Below are positions 1-8,405 of a DNA stretch of 64,000 bases, piece by piece. The notes beneath the pieces were generated by a model, which was not told the DNA's origin, ran no database searches, and saw nothing but the letters and a program-made list of their open reading frames with translations. The first letter of the stretch is position 1; the number at the start of each line of letters is the position of its first letter. Origin of the DNA: Chitinophagales bacterium. Its GTDB lineage: Bacteria; Bacteroidota; Bacteroidia; Chitinophagales; Saprospiraceae. The stretch is from contig JAAFJY010000029.1 in the NCBI GenBank assembly GCA_013299105.1, positions 41,586 to 105,585 on the forward strand, read 5' to 3'. The position numbers and the translations under genes are program-made.

Positions 1-540
1 GCAACGAATGCCCTGGTGTAAGTAGTCTTTGGCCACTGATTGGGTCATGCTGAAAACCGCCCCTTTGGAAGTGGAATAAGCAAAACGATCCGGAATTCCG
101 ACTGAGGCCGCCACCGACGCCATGTTCAAAATCACCCCGCCGCCCGCTTGCTTGATCAGTGGCAAGGCCGCATGCAGGCAGTTGTACACGCCCTTGATAT
201 TGACGTTGATGATGCGGTCAAAATCAGCTTCAGCAGTAGTCTCTACATTGCCGATGTGGGCGATCCCGGCGTTGTTGACCAGGATGTTGAGGGGGCCGAT
301 TTTAGCAAAAACCTCGGCTACTTGGTTCTGCTGGCTCACGTCGCAAGCGTGGGCGTGGGCTTGACCGCCCAGGACTTTGATCCCCGCTACTGCCTCTTCA
401 GCAGCAGCTTGATTCAGTTCCATGAGGTGTACGGTGGCCCCTCGTTGAGCAAACAAAGTAGCAATGGCCAAACCAATTCCACTGCCACTGCCCGTGACAA
501 TGGCGGTTTTGCCCGCTAATGAAAAAATGTTGTGCTGCAT
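1..540 (-). CDS. SDR family NAD(P)-dependent oxidoreductase, C-terminus beyond window edge
   Basis: The reverse strand from an ATG at 540 reads MQHNIFSLAGKTAIVTGSGS and continues open to base 1, so the C-terminal part lies outside the window. The cofactor loop TGSGSGIG, the NNAG motif and the active-site pattern are visible: a Ser in the NMASVAAS stretch, then YSTSK. These define a classical short-chain dehydrogenase/reductase with a Rossmann fold that binds NAD(P)(H) in the cytoplasm. The sequence resembles 3-oxoacyl-ACP reductase or glucose 1-dehydrogenase-type members, but the substrate cannot be read from the sequence. The downstream gene on the same strand lies outside the window. The neighbouring AI-2E-type gene also reads leftward and ends 70 bp upstream of this start, so co-transcription is possible. 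Confidence 0.9.
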   Translation of the reverse strand, partial: MQHNIFSLAGKTAIVTGSGSGIGLAIATLFAQRGATVHLMELNQAAAEEAVAGIKVLGGQAHAHACDVSQQNQVAEVFAKIGPLNILVNNAGIAHIGNVETTAEADFDRIINVNIKGVYNCLHAALPLIKQAGGGVILNMASVAASVGIPDRFAYSTSKGAVFSMTQSVAKDYLHQGIRC

Positions 541-609
541 GTTTGGATCTTAAGCTATGCTATTTGATGAGAGTACATTCTGTTCAACTCTTCAACCTTT
601 CAACTCCCC

Positions 610-1725
610 TCAATATCCCTCTTCCTCCAAATGCCCAGTAAGTTTTTTCACAATTTTAAACTGGAATAAAAACTCCTTGGCGATGACCCTGATGATGGTG
701 TATACTGGAATGGCCAAAATCATGCCCAAGGCTCCACCTATCTGTGCCCCAACCAAGATACAAATGAAAATTTCGAGCGGGTGGGCCAACACGCTTTTTG
801 AAAAAATATAAGGTTGAATAAAGTTGTTGTCGAGAATTTGCACCACCTGAAACACAATGAAGACCTTGAGCATCATGGGCCCAAGCTGATTATAAAAATT
901 GAGATCCAGGTTGGAAGAAAGGGTGATAAACATGCCAAAACCTGCTCCGATCAGTGGCCCGATGTAAGGAATGACGTTCATCATCGCGCCAAACAGGGCA
1001 ATGAGCAGGGCATTTTTGATGCCGAAAATGGTCATGCCTAACCACAAACCAAAGGCAAATATCAACAATTGTATGATGAGGCCACTGAAATACCGGCTCA
1101 ACAAAGCCACTGTATCTTTGATCGCCTCGCGGGTTGGGGTTTCGTACTGTGCAGGTACCAAGGCGATGATGAAGTTGACGAACAAACGTTTTTCCTGCAA
1201 AAAGAAAAAAGCGATGAAGACCACCGAAGCCACATTGACAAAAATATTGCCAACAGCTCCAATTACCGCTCCAACCACGGTGCCCAAACGACTGGGTTCG
1301 AACCAACCTTTGAGGGAGTTTTTGACCAGGGCTTCAAGGGAGTTTTCAGGCAATTTTACGCCATAAGCGCCTAGCCATTCACCCACCTTGGCATAGGGTT
1401 CTTCCAGGGTTTTGGCGATGGCCTGGTAGTCCACATGCGCCAAGTTGCTGGCTTGTTGGAGGATGGTAGGCACAAAAACAGCCACCAAGCCCCCCAAAAT
1501 CAGGAAAAAAGTGAGCAAGGTCATGGTTGCCCTCAAAGCCGAACCCGGCCGCCATTTGCCAATGCGGATGCGGGCATACAAGCGCATGAACGGCTGCCCG
1601 ATCAGTGAAACCACCCAGGCGCTAATCACGTAAGAAATGATGGTGCTGAAATGATAAATGATCAGTCCAAGGATCAGGGCACTCAACCCAATGATGATGT
1701 AGCGGCTCCAGGTTTGCGCAGTCAT
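610..1725 (-). CDS. AI-2E family transporter (integral membrane permease)
   Basis: The product is 371 residues and very hydrophobic. It begins with a double membrane segment after MTAQTWSRY and has a further cluster of about five segments in the C-terminal two thirds, including a PYIGPLIGAG motif typical of the AI-2E/PerM family (UPF0118). Family members are inner-membrane permeases; some export autoinducer-2 and others are Na+/H+ antiporters, so the cargo is unknown here. The open frame extends upstream to a TTG at 1839, but that extension runs into an inverted-repeat element (1821-1994). The ATG at 1725 is therefore preferred; it is preceded by a TACTTTG promoter-like box about 25 bp upstream. 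C-terminal residues are charged (KKLTGHLEEEG). Confidence 0.9.
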   Translation of the reverse strand: MTAQTWSRYIIIGLSALILGLIIYHFSTIISYVISAWVVSLIGQPFMRLYARIRIGKWRPGSALRATMTLLTFFLILGGLVAVFVPTILQQASNLAHVDYQAIAKTLEEPYAKVGEWLGAYGVKLPENSLEALVKNSLKGWFEPSRLGTVVGAVIGAVGNIFVNVASVVFIAFFFLQEKRLFVNFIIALVPAQYETPTREAIKDTVALLSRYFSGLIIQLLIFAFGLWLGMTIFGIKNALLIALFGAMMNVIPYIGPLIGAGFGMFITLSSNLDLNFYNQLGPMMLKVFIVFQVVQILDNNFIQPYIFSKSVLAHPLEIFICILVGAQIGGALGMILAIPVYTIIRVIAKEFLFQFKIVKKLTGHLEEEGY

Positions 1726-1820
1726 GGCGAGGAAGTTAATAACAGGAGCCAAAGTACGGAAAAGACGGGAATAAATGGAATAGAGGGCGTTTTTATGGGA
1801 AACAAGCCCAAATAAACCAC

Positions 1821-1994
1821 GGCTCAATGTGGGTTTCAAGTTGAAAAAGACTTGGGCGTTTGCCTTGATCTAGGCTAAGGTGAGTTTTGGGTTTGCGAAG
1901 TTCGATTTTTTGACTTACACTCAAAAGAAGTCTTTCTGGCTTGATGACCAGAAAAAACTCGTTTTGAATCACTACTTGAAACCCAATAAGAGCC
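1821..1994. mobile_element. Inverted-repeat element family A, copy 1 (MITE-like)
   Basis: The 174-bp element begins GGCTCAATGTGGGTTTCAAG and ends with the inverse, ACTTGAAACCCAATAAGAGC. It has no coding capacity. Two further copies sit at 15953-16422 and 23646-23791. It lies between the AI-2E gene and the 48-bp palindrome, and supplies a spurious TTG start for the AI-2E frame. Confidence 0.75.
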
Positions 1995-1998
1995 TTTT

Positions 1999-2046
1999 TT
2001 GAAGTACAAGTGGCAACTCAGATCTGAGTTGCCACTTGTACTTCAA
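1999..2046. repeat. 48-bp perfect palindrome without loop
   Basis: Bases 1999-2046 are fully self-complementary around the centre at 2022/2023 (CAGATCTG). The arms start TTGAAGTACAAGTGGCAACT. It follows the stop of the DUF4197 gene on the minus strand by only 7 bp and abuts inverted-repeat element A. In RNA it would form a very stable hairpin. On the minus strand it is followed by A residues rather than T residues, so it is not a textbook intrinsic terminator for the DUF4197 gene. Confidence 0.85.
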
Positions 2047-2053
2047 TCAGCTA

Positions 2054-2785
2054 TCAGGGTTTCTTGTCCTGCTGGCCAAACACCTTCTTCAACAGGTCGC
2101 TGCTGCGGGAGTTGACATTCGTGCGGATGTCGGCTTCTTTCACCTCCACCAGTTTGAACATGCCGACCAGGGCTTTTTCAGTCACATACTTATCCAACTC
2201 TGGATTCATTTTTTTCACCAAAGGAATTTTGTTGTAGGCGGTCACCGCATTGCTCCAGTATTCACGCACCTTGAACTTGTCGAGCGAAGCTTGCACAACG
2301 GGCAAGAAGGCGGCGTTCAAGGCTGGGCTGGTGTTGCGGTCCAGGTAGCGGGTAGCGGCGTCTTTTTCGCCCATCAGGATGTTCATCGCGTCCTGGAAGG
2401 TCATTTTTTTGATGGCGTCCACAAAGATTGGCTTGGCCAAAGCAGCTGCGTCCTCCGCCGAGCGGTTCATTTTTTCCAAAAGGTCTTGCTCGAATTTTTC
2501 AAAACCAGGGACCATGCGTAGCTTCGCTGACATCGTTTTGGCTTCTTCGGGCAGCAGGATTTTGTAAGGGCTGGCAAAGTAACCGTCTTTGGCAGAGAGG
2601 AAGCTCACCGCTTGGTCCACGCCTAGGTTCAGGGCTTCTTTCAGGCCAGAGCCTGCTTCGTCGGCCCCCAGAGCCGATTTGCCGCCGATGGCCGTTTTGG
2701 CTTTGTTTACCAATCCACCCAATCCTTGGGCATTCACCAGGGTGAGGCTGCACAAGCAGCAAAACAGCAGGATGTACTTTTTCAT
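2054..2785 (-). CDS. DUF4197 domain-containing exported protein
   Basis: The product is 243 residues. It starts with a signal peptide (MKKYILLFCCLCSLTLVNAQ, cleavage after the Ala near residue 19). The mature part matches DUF4197: GLxEALxxGVDQAVSFLS near residue 48, then a helical body containing MNRSAEDAA and FLPVVQASLDKF. The family is widespread in Bacteroidota and Proteobacteria, and its function is unknown. The protein is probably periplasmic or outer-membrane associated. The gene appears monocistronic: the next minus-strand gene upstream has its own terminator at 2905-2951. Confidence 0.85.
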   Translation of the reverse strand: MKKYILLFCCLCSLTLVNAQGLGGLVNKAKTAIGGKSALGADEAGSGLKEALNLGVDQAVSFLSAKDGYFASPYKILLPEEAKTMSAKLRMVPGFEKFEQDLLEKMNRSAEDAAALAKPIFVDAIKKMTFQDAMNILMGEKDAATRYLDRNTSPALNAAFLPVVQASLDKFKVREYWSNAVTAYNKIPLVKKMNPELDKYVTEKALVGMFKLVEVKEADIRTNVNSRSSDLLKKVFGQQDKKP

Positions 2786-2904
2786 TGTTTAGGTTTTTAC
2801 GTGCAAAAACTTAGTCTGACAGTTTCTAAGCCTCTACTCACTATTGTGACGCAATTAAAACGCCAAAGGCTGGTTCTTGTGCTATGGATTAACCTTTTGT
2901 TAAG

Positions 2905-2951
2905 AAAAAAATCACCCCATTTTACGGCCTGAGCGCATAAAATGGGGTGAT
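2905..2951 (-). terminator. Intrinsic terminator for the NTF2-like gene
   Basis: On the minus strand, a perfect 14-bp stem beginning ATCACCCCATTTTA closes a loop of about 13 bases and is followed by a T7 run. It lies 27 bp past the stop codon at 2978. Confidence 0.85.
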
Positions 2952-2977
2952 AACTACAAGGTATACAATACTTTAGC

Positions 2978-3430
2978 TTATAGTAAAGTCGTTTTCATGA
3001 CCATTTTCCACTGGCCGTCGATTTTTTCCAAAACCCTTAATTCAAGTGATTTTCCGCTTCCTGCGCTTTGGCTGTATTTCGCCCAAGCGGTGTTGCCGCG
3101 CACCTGAATCATCCAATCACTTCGGGTAGGCTGGACGAAATTAGCACTCATGGCTTTGCCTTCGACAGATTCGAAGTAGGGTTTAAATGCGGCTCGAATG
3201 GTTTCCCAACCGTCAGCAGCGTTGAGCACCGCTGCACCAGGGGTTCCCGTCATCGCACTGAAATGGGTATAAGGGTGGTTGGCGTAGCAAGCCATGAAGG
3301 CGTCCAAGTCACCCTTGGAAAAAGCAAAGGTTTCATCGTGGATGAGCTTTTTGATGGCGATTTCATCAGGGCTCTGGGCTTGGAGACCCAGGGTACAGGC
3401 TGCGAATAGCAGGGCCAAGAAAATTTTCAT
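2978..3430 (-). CDS. Exported NTF2-like (DUF4440/SnoaL-type) protein
   Basis: The 150-residue product has a signal peptide (MKIFLALLFAACTLGLQAQ). The mature domain is a small cone-like NTF2 fold: a first helix region IKKLIHDETFAFSKGDLDAF, a central HFSAMTGTPG stretch and a final beta strand region KSLELRVLEKIDGQWKMVMK. The family covers ligand-binding proteins and isomerase-like enzymes; no catalytic assignment is possible. The start at 3430 is chosen because it opens the signal peptide directly; the longer frame to 3463 adds 11 residues ahead of it. A similar NTF2-like protein is encoded at 34685-35116. Confidence 0.8.
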   Translation of the reverse strand: MKIFLALLFAACTLGLQAQSPDEIAIKKLIHDETFAFSKGDLDAFMACYANHPYTHFSAMTGTPGAAVLNAADGWETIRAAFKPYFESVEGKAMSANFVQPTRSDWMIQVRGNTAWAKYSQSAGSGKSLELRVLEKIDGQWKMVMKTTLL

Positions 3431-3574
3431 ATAAATTAAGGTTTTGGTGTGAATTAATTGCACAATTTAACTCATTTATCCCAAGGGCAAAGCCTGCGCT
3501 CTGCTTATTTCTCACTTATTCTTGGCCTCTTTGTCCCTTTGTGGGTAATTTTCAGCAAAAAACACCCACAAAAG

Positions 3575-3618
3575 TTGAAAATACAATGGAATACCCTTAC
3601 TTTTGAACACTTGTTCAA
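3575..3618 (+). promoter_or_regulatory. TetR-gene promoter overlapped by a palindromic operator
   Basis: A Bacteroidota-type promoter is visible: TTG at 3575-3577, 20-bp spacer, then TACTTTTG at 3598-3605 (consensus TAnnTTTG). Its -7 box overlaps a perfect dyad, TTGAACA-CT-TGTTCAA, at 3603-3618, which ends 5 bp before the regulator's ATG. This is the standard geometry of TetR autorepression. A weaker TGAA-CA-TTCA dyad lies at 4225-4234, just ahead of the hydrolase gene. Confidence 0.7.
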
Positions 3619-3623
3619 TTTTC

Positions 3624-4172
3624 ATGAAAACCAATAAAGAAGAAGTTTTACAAAAAGCGCTGGCGGTCATTTGGGAGCAAGGCTACCACGACACCAGTTT
3701 TCAGGACCTGAGCGATGCCTGTGGGATCAATAAGTCGCATTTTTTCCACTATTTCAAAGGGGGCAAGGAAGATTTGATGACTGAAATTCTGCAACTCACC
3801 CATGAAGTGTACATCGGTATGCTCAAGCGCCTGGCTGAAACCAAAGAACTAAACACTGACGAAAAGCTGCAAAAAATCAAGGAAAAACTGATCAAAATGT
3901 ACACCGCCAAGGGTCCTGGCAACGGCTGCCTGATGGCCAATACCAGCTTGGAAACCACGGGTAAAAACTACAAGTTCACCCCCATTGTACAGGCCTTTTT
4001 CCGCGACTTCATCCACTATATGGCTGTCATCTACCAAGAACGACATCCCGTCGAACACGCCCAAAGCCTGGCCGAAGAAGTGGTCCAGGAAATTGAAGGG
4101 GCCATCATGCTGATGCGGGTTTTTCACGACACCAGTTACCTCGAACGCGCCTTGACCCGCGCCAACCGCTGA
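3624..4172 (+). CDS. TetR/AcrR family transcriptional regulator
   Basis: The 182-residue product has an N-terminal helix-turn-helix of the TetR type (SFQDLSDACGINKSHFFHYF, about residues 24-43), followed by an all-helical ligand-binding domain containing NGCLMANTSLE. The latter resembles the TetR_C subgroup of AefR/NemR-like regulators. The TTG at 3603 overlaps the operator, so the ATG at 3624 is taken as the start. It most likely represses its own gene and the adjacent alpha/beta hydrolase, releasing DNA on binding a small, perhaps electrophilic or hydrophobic, ligand; the ligand is inferred only from subgroup resemblance. Confidence 0.9.
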   Translation: MKTNKEEVLQKALAVIWEQGYHDTSFQDLSDACGINKSHFFHYFKGGKEDLMTEILQLTHEVYIGMLKRLAETKELNTDEKLQKIKEKLIKMYTAKGPGNGCLMANTSLETTGKNYKFTPIVQAFFRDFIHYMAVIYQERHPVEHAQSLAEEVVQEIEGAIMLMRVFHDTSYLERALTRANR

Positions 4173-4245
4173 TTTTTCCCCCCTTCCGGAAAAAGAAAGG
4201 GGTGTCTTTGTGCTAAAAAATTTAATGAACATTCAATAAAAAACC

Positions 4246-5112
4246 ATGACCCAAATCAATCTAACGATCACTTGCACCGATGGTGTCTCCCTTTCAGCGG
4301 TGCTGGTAGTGCCCGAACAGGCCAAAGCCGTGGTGCAAATCAATGGTGGCACGGGTTTTCGCAAGGAATATTACCTGAAATACGCACAATACCTGGCCAC
4401 ACACGGTTTTGTGAGCCTGGTGTACGACTACCGGGGCAATGCCAGCTCGGCACCCCAAGACCTGCGCAATTGTGCATTCAACTACCTGGAATACGGCCAA
4501 AAAGACATGGCGGCGGTTTTGGATTTCCTCGATGAACGCTTCCCACATTTGCCCAAGCTCATCCTCGGCCACAGCGTAGGCGGCCAAAAAGTGGGTTTTA
4601 TGCCCAATTTGCAAAAAGTCAAGGGACTGGTAACTTTTGCTACTGGGGCGGGCTACTTGCCCAAAATGAAAGCCTGGCAAGGCTTGAAGTCCTACTATTT
4701 TTTCTACTTATTTGGCCCCTTGAGCATTGCCCGTTACGGTTATGTGGCCTCCAAACGCTTTGGCATAATGGAGGATTTGCCCCGTCAAGTTTTTCTTGAT
4801 TGGCGCTTGTTTTGTTCCAAGCCGATGTATTTTTTTGACCCCAAAATTTATGGCATCAGTGTGCCCAAAGGCCAATACGACGAGTTGCCTTTCCCTGTAA
4901 AAGTATACTCGTGCAGCGATGACCAAATCTGCACCCCTGAGAACCAAGCTGCTTTTTGGAAAAATGTCCACAGCGACCAAGGCATCCAGTTTTCGGTCTT
5001 ACGCCCAAATGACTGGGGCTTGCAAGAAATTGGCCACAACGGTGTTTTCCCCTCCCGTTTTCAGGAAACTTTGTGGCCGGAAGTGCGGAAAGCATTGGAA
5101 AACATGCTATAA
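4246..5112 (+). CDS. Alpha/beta hydrolase (serine hydrolase)
   Basis: The 288-residue cytoplasmic product has the nucleophile elbow GHSVGG at residues 108-113 (Ser110), an oxyanion-type stretch QINGGTGFRK near residue 31, a likely acid in CSDDQICTP and a late His in EIGHNGVFP. This is the layout of serine aminopeptidase S33/lysophospholipase-like alpha/beta hydrolases. The natural substrate is not identifiable. It sits 73 bp downstream of the TetR gene in the same direction and is followed by a strong terminator, so regulator and hydrolase form a self-contained unit. A weak operator-like TGAA-N2-TTCA dyad lies shortly before the start. Confidence 0.88.
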   Translation: MTQINLTITCTDGVSLSAVLVVPEQAKAVVQINGGTGFRKEYYLKYAQYLATHGFVSLVYDYRGNASSAPQDLRNCAFNYLEYGQKDMAAVLDFLDERFPHLPKLILGHSVGGQKVGFMPNLQKVKGLVTFATGAGYLPKMKAWQGLKSYYFFYLFGPLSIARYGYVASKRFGIMEDLPRQVFLDWRLFCSKPMYFFDPKIYGISVPKGQYDELPFPVKVYSCSDDQICTPENQAAFWKNVHSDQGIQFSVLRPNDWGLQEIGHNGVFPSRFQETLWPEVRKALENML

Positions 5113-5180
5113 AAACGCTCCTCTAAACTCCAACAAGACATGCTGAAATCCATTGGTTAAAGTGACCGATGGTCTTTGAG

Positions 5181-5211
5181 CGCCCCGCTGAATTAAGTGG
5201 GGCGTTTTTTT
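5181..5211 (+). terminator. Intrinsic terminator after the hydrolase gene
   Basis: An 8-bp GC-rich stem (CGCCCCGC with GTGGGGCG, one G-T pair) with an 8-base loop is followed by T7. Confidence 0.85.
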
Positions 5212-5349
5212 GAAATGCAATTTTAAAGCCATTTCACCAATTCCGAGCCGTTCAATACTTCACAAGTCATATTTTTCCCCATTCATCAATTAAGCCGAAA
5301 ACTTTGGAGTAAGGCGGTCTCAACAATCAAGCAGGGATTTTTTTTATCT

Positions 5350-5730
5350 GAACCACATTTTTTGTCTAAACCAGAATTTTCAGAATTGTAGAATTACAGA
5401 ATTACTTGTGTGACGTTGACCAATTTTTTCCAAACTAGAATTTGAAAGAATTCCAAAATTGGCCCGCTTCGCGGTCACCAACGCTTCATGTTCATCATAA
5501 ATTCACAAAACTCACAGCTATTGAAAATTCTCCGAGGTTTTCAGAATTACGTGTAAAGTCTCGTATTTCGTATATTTCATGATCAATGGTTAAAATACTC
5601 AAAAGATGTGAGTCATTTCAAAGACTACAAACTGGTAAACGTGAGCTTGAGCTACCTCAAATTTTCCAGTGAGCCCCCAAATCATATATCGTATTTAGTA
5701 TGTCGTCTATCGTATGTCAAAAGAAACATG
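5350..5730 (-). repeat. Dispersed-repeat fragments upstream of the Gfo/Idh gene
   Basis: No gene is seen between 5212 and 5776. The stretch 5358-5475 is an inverted copy of the unit that is tandemly amplified at 7050-8375 (CAGAATTACTTG, GACGTTGACCAATT). The stretch 5660-5725 is an inverted copy of another dispersed motif (GTATGTCGTCTATCGTATGT) that also occurs at 10858-10920 and 56580-56655. Confidence 0.7.
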
Positions 5731-5776
5731 TCCTACAACTCAAAACTAAGGTTATTTTTATCAAAAAAACGCGAAA

Positions 5777-6889
5777 ATGAGTAAAAGCAACATCCTAACC
5801 CTCTTCGCTACCATAATGTACATAGGCGTTTCTGCCCAAAATCCGCTCAAAGTCGGCGTAGTCGGCCTCACCCATACCCACGTACACTGGATTTTGGGCC
5901 GCGCCAAGGCTGACGACATCCAAATCGTAGGCATCGTAGAGCCCAATCGGACCCTGGCCGAGCGTTATGCCCAGCGCCACGGTTACAGCATGGACCTGGT
6001 GTTCAACACCATCGAAGAAATGGTGGCCAAGACCCAACCCGAAGCCGTCACCGCCTTCAACGCCATCAACGAGCACCTGGGCACCGTGGAATTTTGTGCC
6101 CCTCGCGGCATCCATGTGATGGTCGAAAAACCACTGGCAGCAAGCTGGGAACAAGCCAAAAAAATGATCGACTTGGCCAAAAAACACAAGATTCACCTAC
6201 TGACCAACTACGAAACCACCTGGTACGGCAGCAACGAAAAAGCATTCGAGCTGATCAATGGCGAAAAGGCCATCGGTCGCTTGCAAAAAATGGTTTTCCA
6301 CCACGGCCACCCTGGCCCAATCGAAATTGGTTGCAACCAGGAATTTCTGGATTTTTTGACCGATCCCATTCGCAACGGCGGCGGCGCACTGACCGACTTT
6401 GGTTGTTACGGGGCCAACCTGGCTACCTGGTTTTTACAGGGCCAAAAACCCATTTCGGTGTCTTGCATCACCCACCAAATGAAACCCGACAAGTACCCCA
6501 AAGTTGACGATGACGCCACGATCATGCTGAAATATGCCCACACCGAAGTGGTGATCCAAGCCTCCTGGAACTGGCCTTACAGCCGCAAAGACGCCGAGTT
6601 GTATGGCCAAAATGGCTTCATTGAATGCCTGAATGGCAACGACATGCTGATCGCTAAAAAATTGGAGGATCGCGGTACCGCATTCAAAGCCAGCAACCTG
6701 CCCAATGGCCGTCACGATCCTTTCGCCTACTTTGCCGGGGTAATACGAGGCAAAATCAGCGTAAACCCCAACGACCTTTCGGCCCTGGAAAACAACGCCA
6801 CCGTGATGATGATCCTCGAAGCCGCCAAGCACTCCGCAAAAACTGGCAAGACGGTGATCTGGGAGCGGTTTTATGGGAAAAAACTTTAA
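5777..6889 (+). CDS. Exported Gfo/Idh/MocA family oxidoreductase
   Basis: The 370-residue product starts with a signal peptide (MSKSNILTLFATIMYIGVSA). The Rossmann domain follows (KVGVVGLTHTHVHWIL, residues 25-40); its glycine loop is atypical, with GLTHTH instead of GxGxxG. The family EKP motif is at residues 117-119 (MVEKPLAA) and a C-terminal alpha/beta dimer domain contains GGGALTDFGCYGANL. Family members are NAD(P)-dependent sugar dehydrogenases/reductases; exported Bacteroidota members often keep a tightly bound cofactor. The substrate is unknown. The gene is isolated between repeat-rich regions. Confidence 0.88.
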   Translation: MSKSNILTLFATIMYIGVSAQNPLKVGVVGLTHTHVHWILGRAKADDIQIVGIVEPNRTLAERYAQRHGYSMDLVFNTIEEMVAKTQPEAVTAFNAINEHLGTVEFCAPRGIHVMVEKPLAASWEQAKKMIDLAKKHKIHLLTNYETTWYGSNEKAFELINGEKAIGRLQKMVFHHGHPGPIEIGCNQEFLDFLTDPIRNGGGALTDFGCYGANLATWFLQGQKPISVSCITHQMKPDKYPKVDDDATIMLKYAHTEVVIQASWNWPYSRKDAELYGQNGFIECLNGNDMLIAKKLEDRGTAFKASNLPNGRHDPFAYFAGVIRGKISVNPNDLSALENNATVMMILEAAKHSAKTGKTVIWERFYGKKL

Positions 6890-6890
6890 T

Positions 6891-6976
6891 AATGGTTAAT
6901 GGTTAATGGTTAATTGTTAATGGTTAATTGTTAATGGTTAATTGTTAATGGTTAATTGTTAATGGTTAGTTGTTAG
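6891..6976. repeat. Short tandem repeat of AATGGTTAATTGTT type
   Basis: About six near-perfect copies of a 14-bp unit (AATGGTTAATTGTT) start directly after the Gfo/Idh stop codon. Slippage-prone simple sequence, no coding capacity. Confidence 0.9.
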
Positions 6977-7049
6977 TGAAAACTTGCCCGAGGTTTTTGG
7001 TGAACCCTTGCAAAATTTGGACATCCTGCTCCAGAGGAAAAAGCTGCGT

Positions 7050-8375
7050 TTGGTCAACGTCACGTTAGCAATACGTAAAATCCGTTTTATCCGTATTCAT
7101 CCGTGTTCATCCAAAAGGCCGCACAGCGAGAAAAGTTGAAATGTTGAAATGTTGAAGGGTTGAAAAGAGAGGCCCCGATCGAAAGCCCCTGACCGCAAAG
7201 CGGGCTTATTCTGGAATTCTTTCAAATTTTAAATTGGTCAACGTCAAGCAAGTAATTCTGTAATTCTACAATTCTGAAAATTCTGGTTCAGACCAAAAGA
7301 CATCTCGCTTGGTAAACGTCACGCTAGTAATCCATGAAAAATCCGTTTTATCCGTTTCATCCGTGTTCCTCCAAAAGGCCGCGCAGCGGAGACATGGGAC
7401 GAGTGGACATAGGCAACACAGTTGCCCAATAAATTCTGTAATTCTTTCAAATTCTGGTTTGGGAAAAATTGGTCAACGTCAAGCAAGTAATTCTGTAATT
7501 CTACAATTCTGAAAATTCTGGTTCAGACCAAAAGACATCCCGCTTGGTCAACGTCACGCTAGCAATCTGTGAAAAATCCGTTTTATCTGTTTTATCCGTG
7601 TTCCTTCAAAGGCCGCACAGCGGCCACATGGGACGAGTGGACATAGGCAACACAGTTGCCCAATAAATTCTGTAATTCTTTCAAATTCTAGTTTGGAAAA
7701 AATTGGTCAACGTCAAGCAAGTAATTCTGTAATTCTACAATTCTGAAAATTCTGGTTCAGACCAAAAGACATCTCGCTTGGTAAACGTCACACTAGTAAT
7801 CCGTGAAAAATCCGTTTTATCCGTTTCATCCGTGTTCCTCCAAAAGGCCGCACAGCGAGAAAAGTTGAAATGTTGAAATGGTTGAAGGGTTGAAAAGAGA
7901 GGCCCCGATCGAAAGCCCCTGACCGCAAAGCGGGCTTATTCTGGAATTCTTTCAAATTCTAGTTTGGAAAAAATTGGTCAACGTCAAGCAAGTAATTCTG
8001 TAATTCTACAATTCTGAAAATTCTGGTTCAGACCAAAAGACATCCCGCTTGGTCAACGTCACGCTAGCAATCCGTGAAAAATCCGTTTTATCCGTTTTAT
8101 CCGTGTTCCTTCAAAGGCCGCACAGCGGCCACATGGGACGAGTGGACATAGGCAACACAGTTGCCCAATAAATTCTGTAATTCTTTCAAATTCTGGTTTG
8201 GGAAAAATTGGTCAACGCCACGCAAGTAACTCTGTAATTCTACAATTCTGAAAATTCTGGTTCAGACCAAAAGACATCCCGCTTGGTCAACGTCACGCTA
8301 GCAATCCGTGAAAAATCCGTTTTATCCGTTTCATCCGTGTTCCTCCAAAAGGCCGCACAGCGGCCCCCTTGCGGA
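7050..8375. repeat. Tandem array of 234-271 bp units, two alternating variants
   Basis: Units begin TTGGTCAACGTCACGCTAGC (or close) at 7050, 7309, 7544, 7778, 8049 and 8283, giving lengths of 259, 235, 234, 271 and 234 bp plus a partial last unit. The longer variant (units 1 and 4) carries a GTTGAAATG-rich block and GCCCCGATCGAAAGCCCC. The shorter variant (units 2, 3, 5) carries GACGAGTGGACATAGGCAAC. All share AATCCGTTTTATCCG and a run of AATTCTG heptamers. No conserved protein is encoded; open frames at 7309 and 8283 are repeat copies of one another. Confidence 0.92.
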
Positions 8376-8405
8376 GCAAGCAAAAAAATAGATCAGTGGC
8401 TAAAC

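Noticed and set aside
1726..1839. Longer N-terminus for the AI-2E transporter
   Set aside because: The upstream TTG start lies inside an inverted-repeat element; the ATG at 1725 fits the family and the promoter.
7050..8375. Possible CRISPR array
   Set aside because: Units are 234-271 bp and nearly identical throughout; there are no short repeats with unique spacers and no cas genes.
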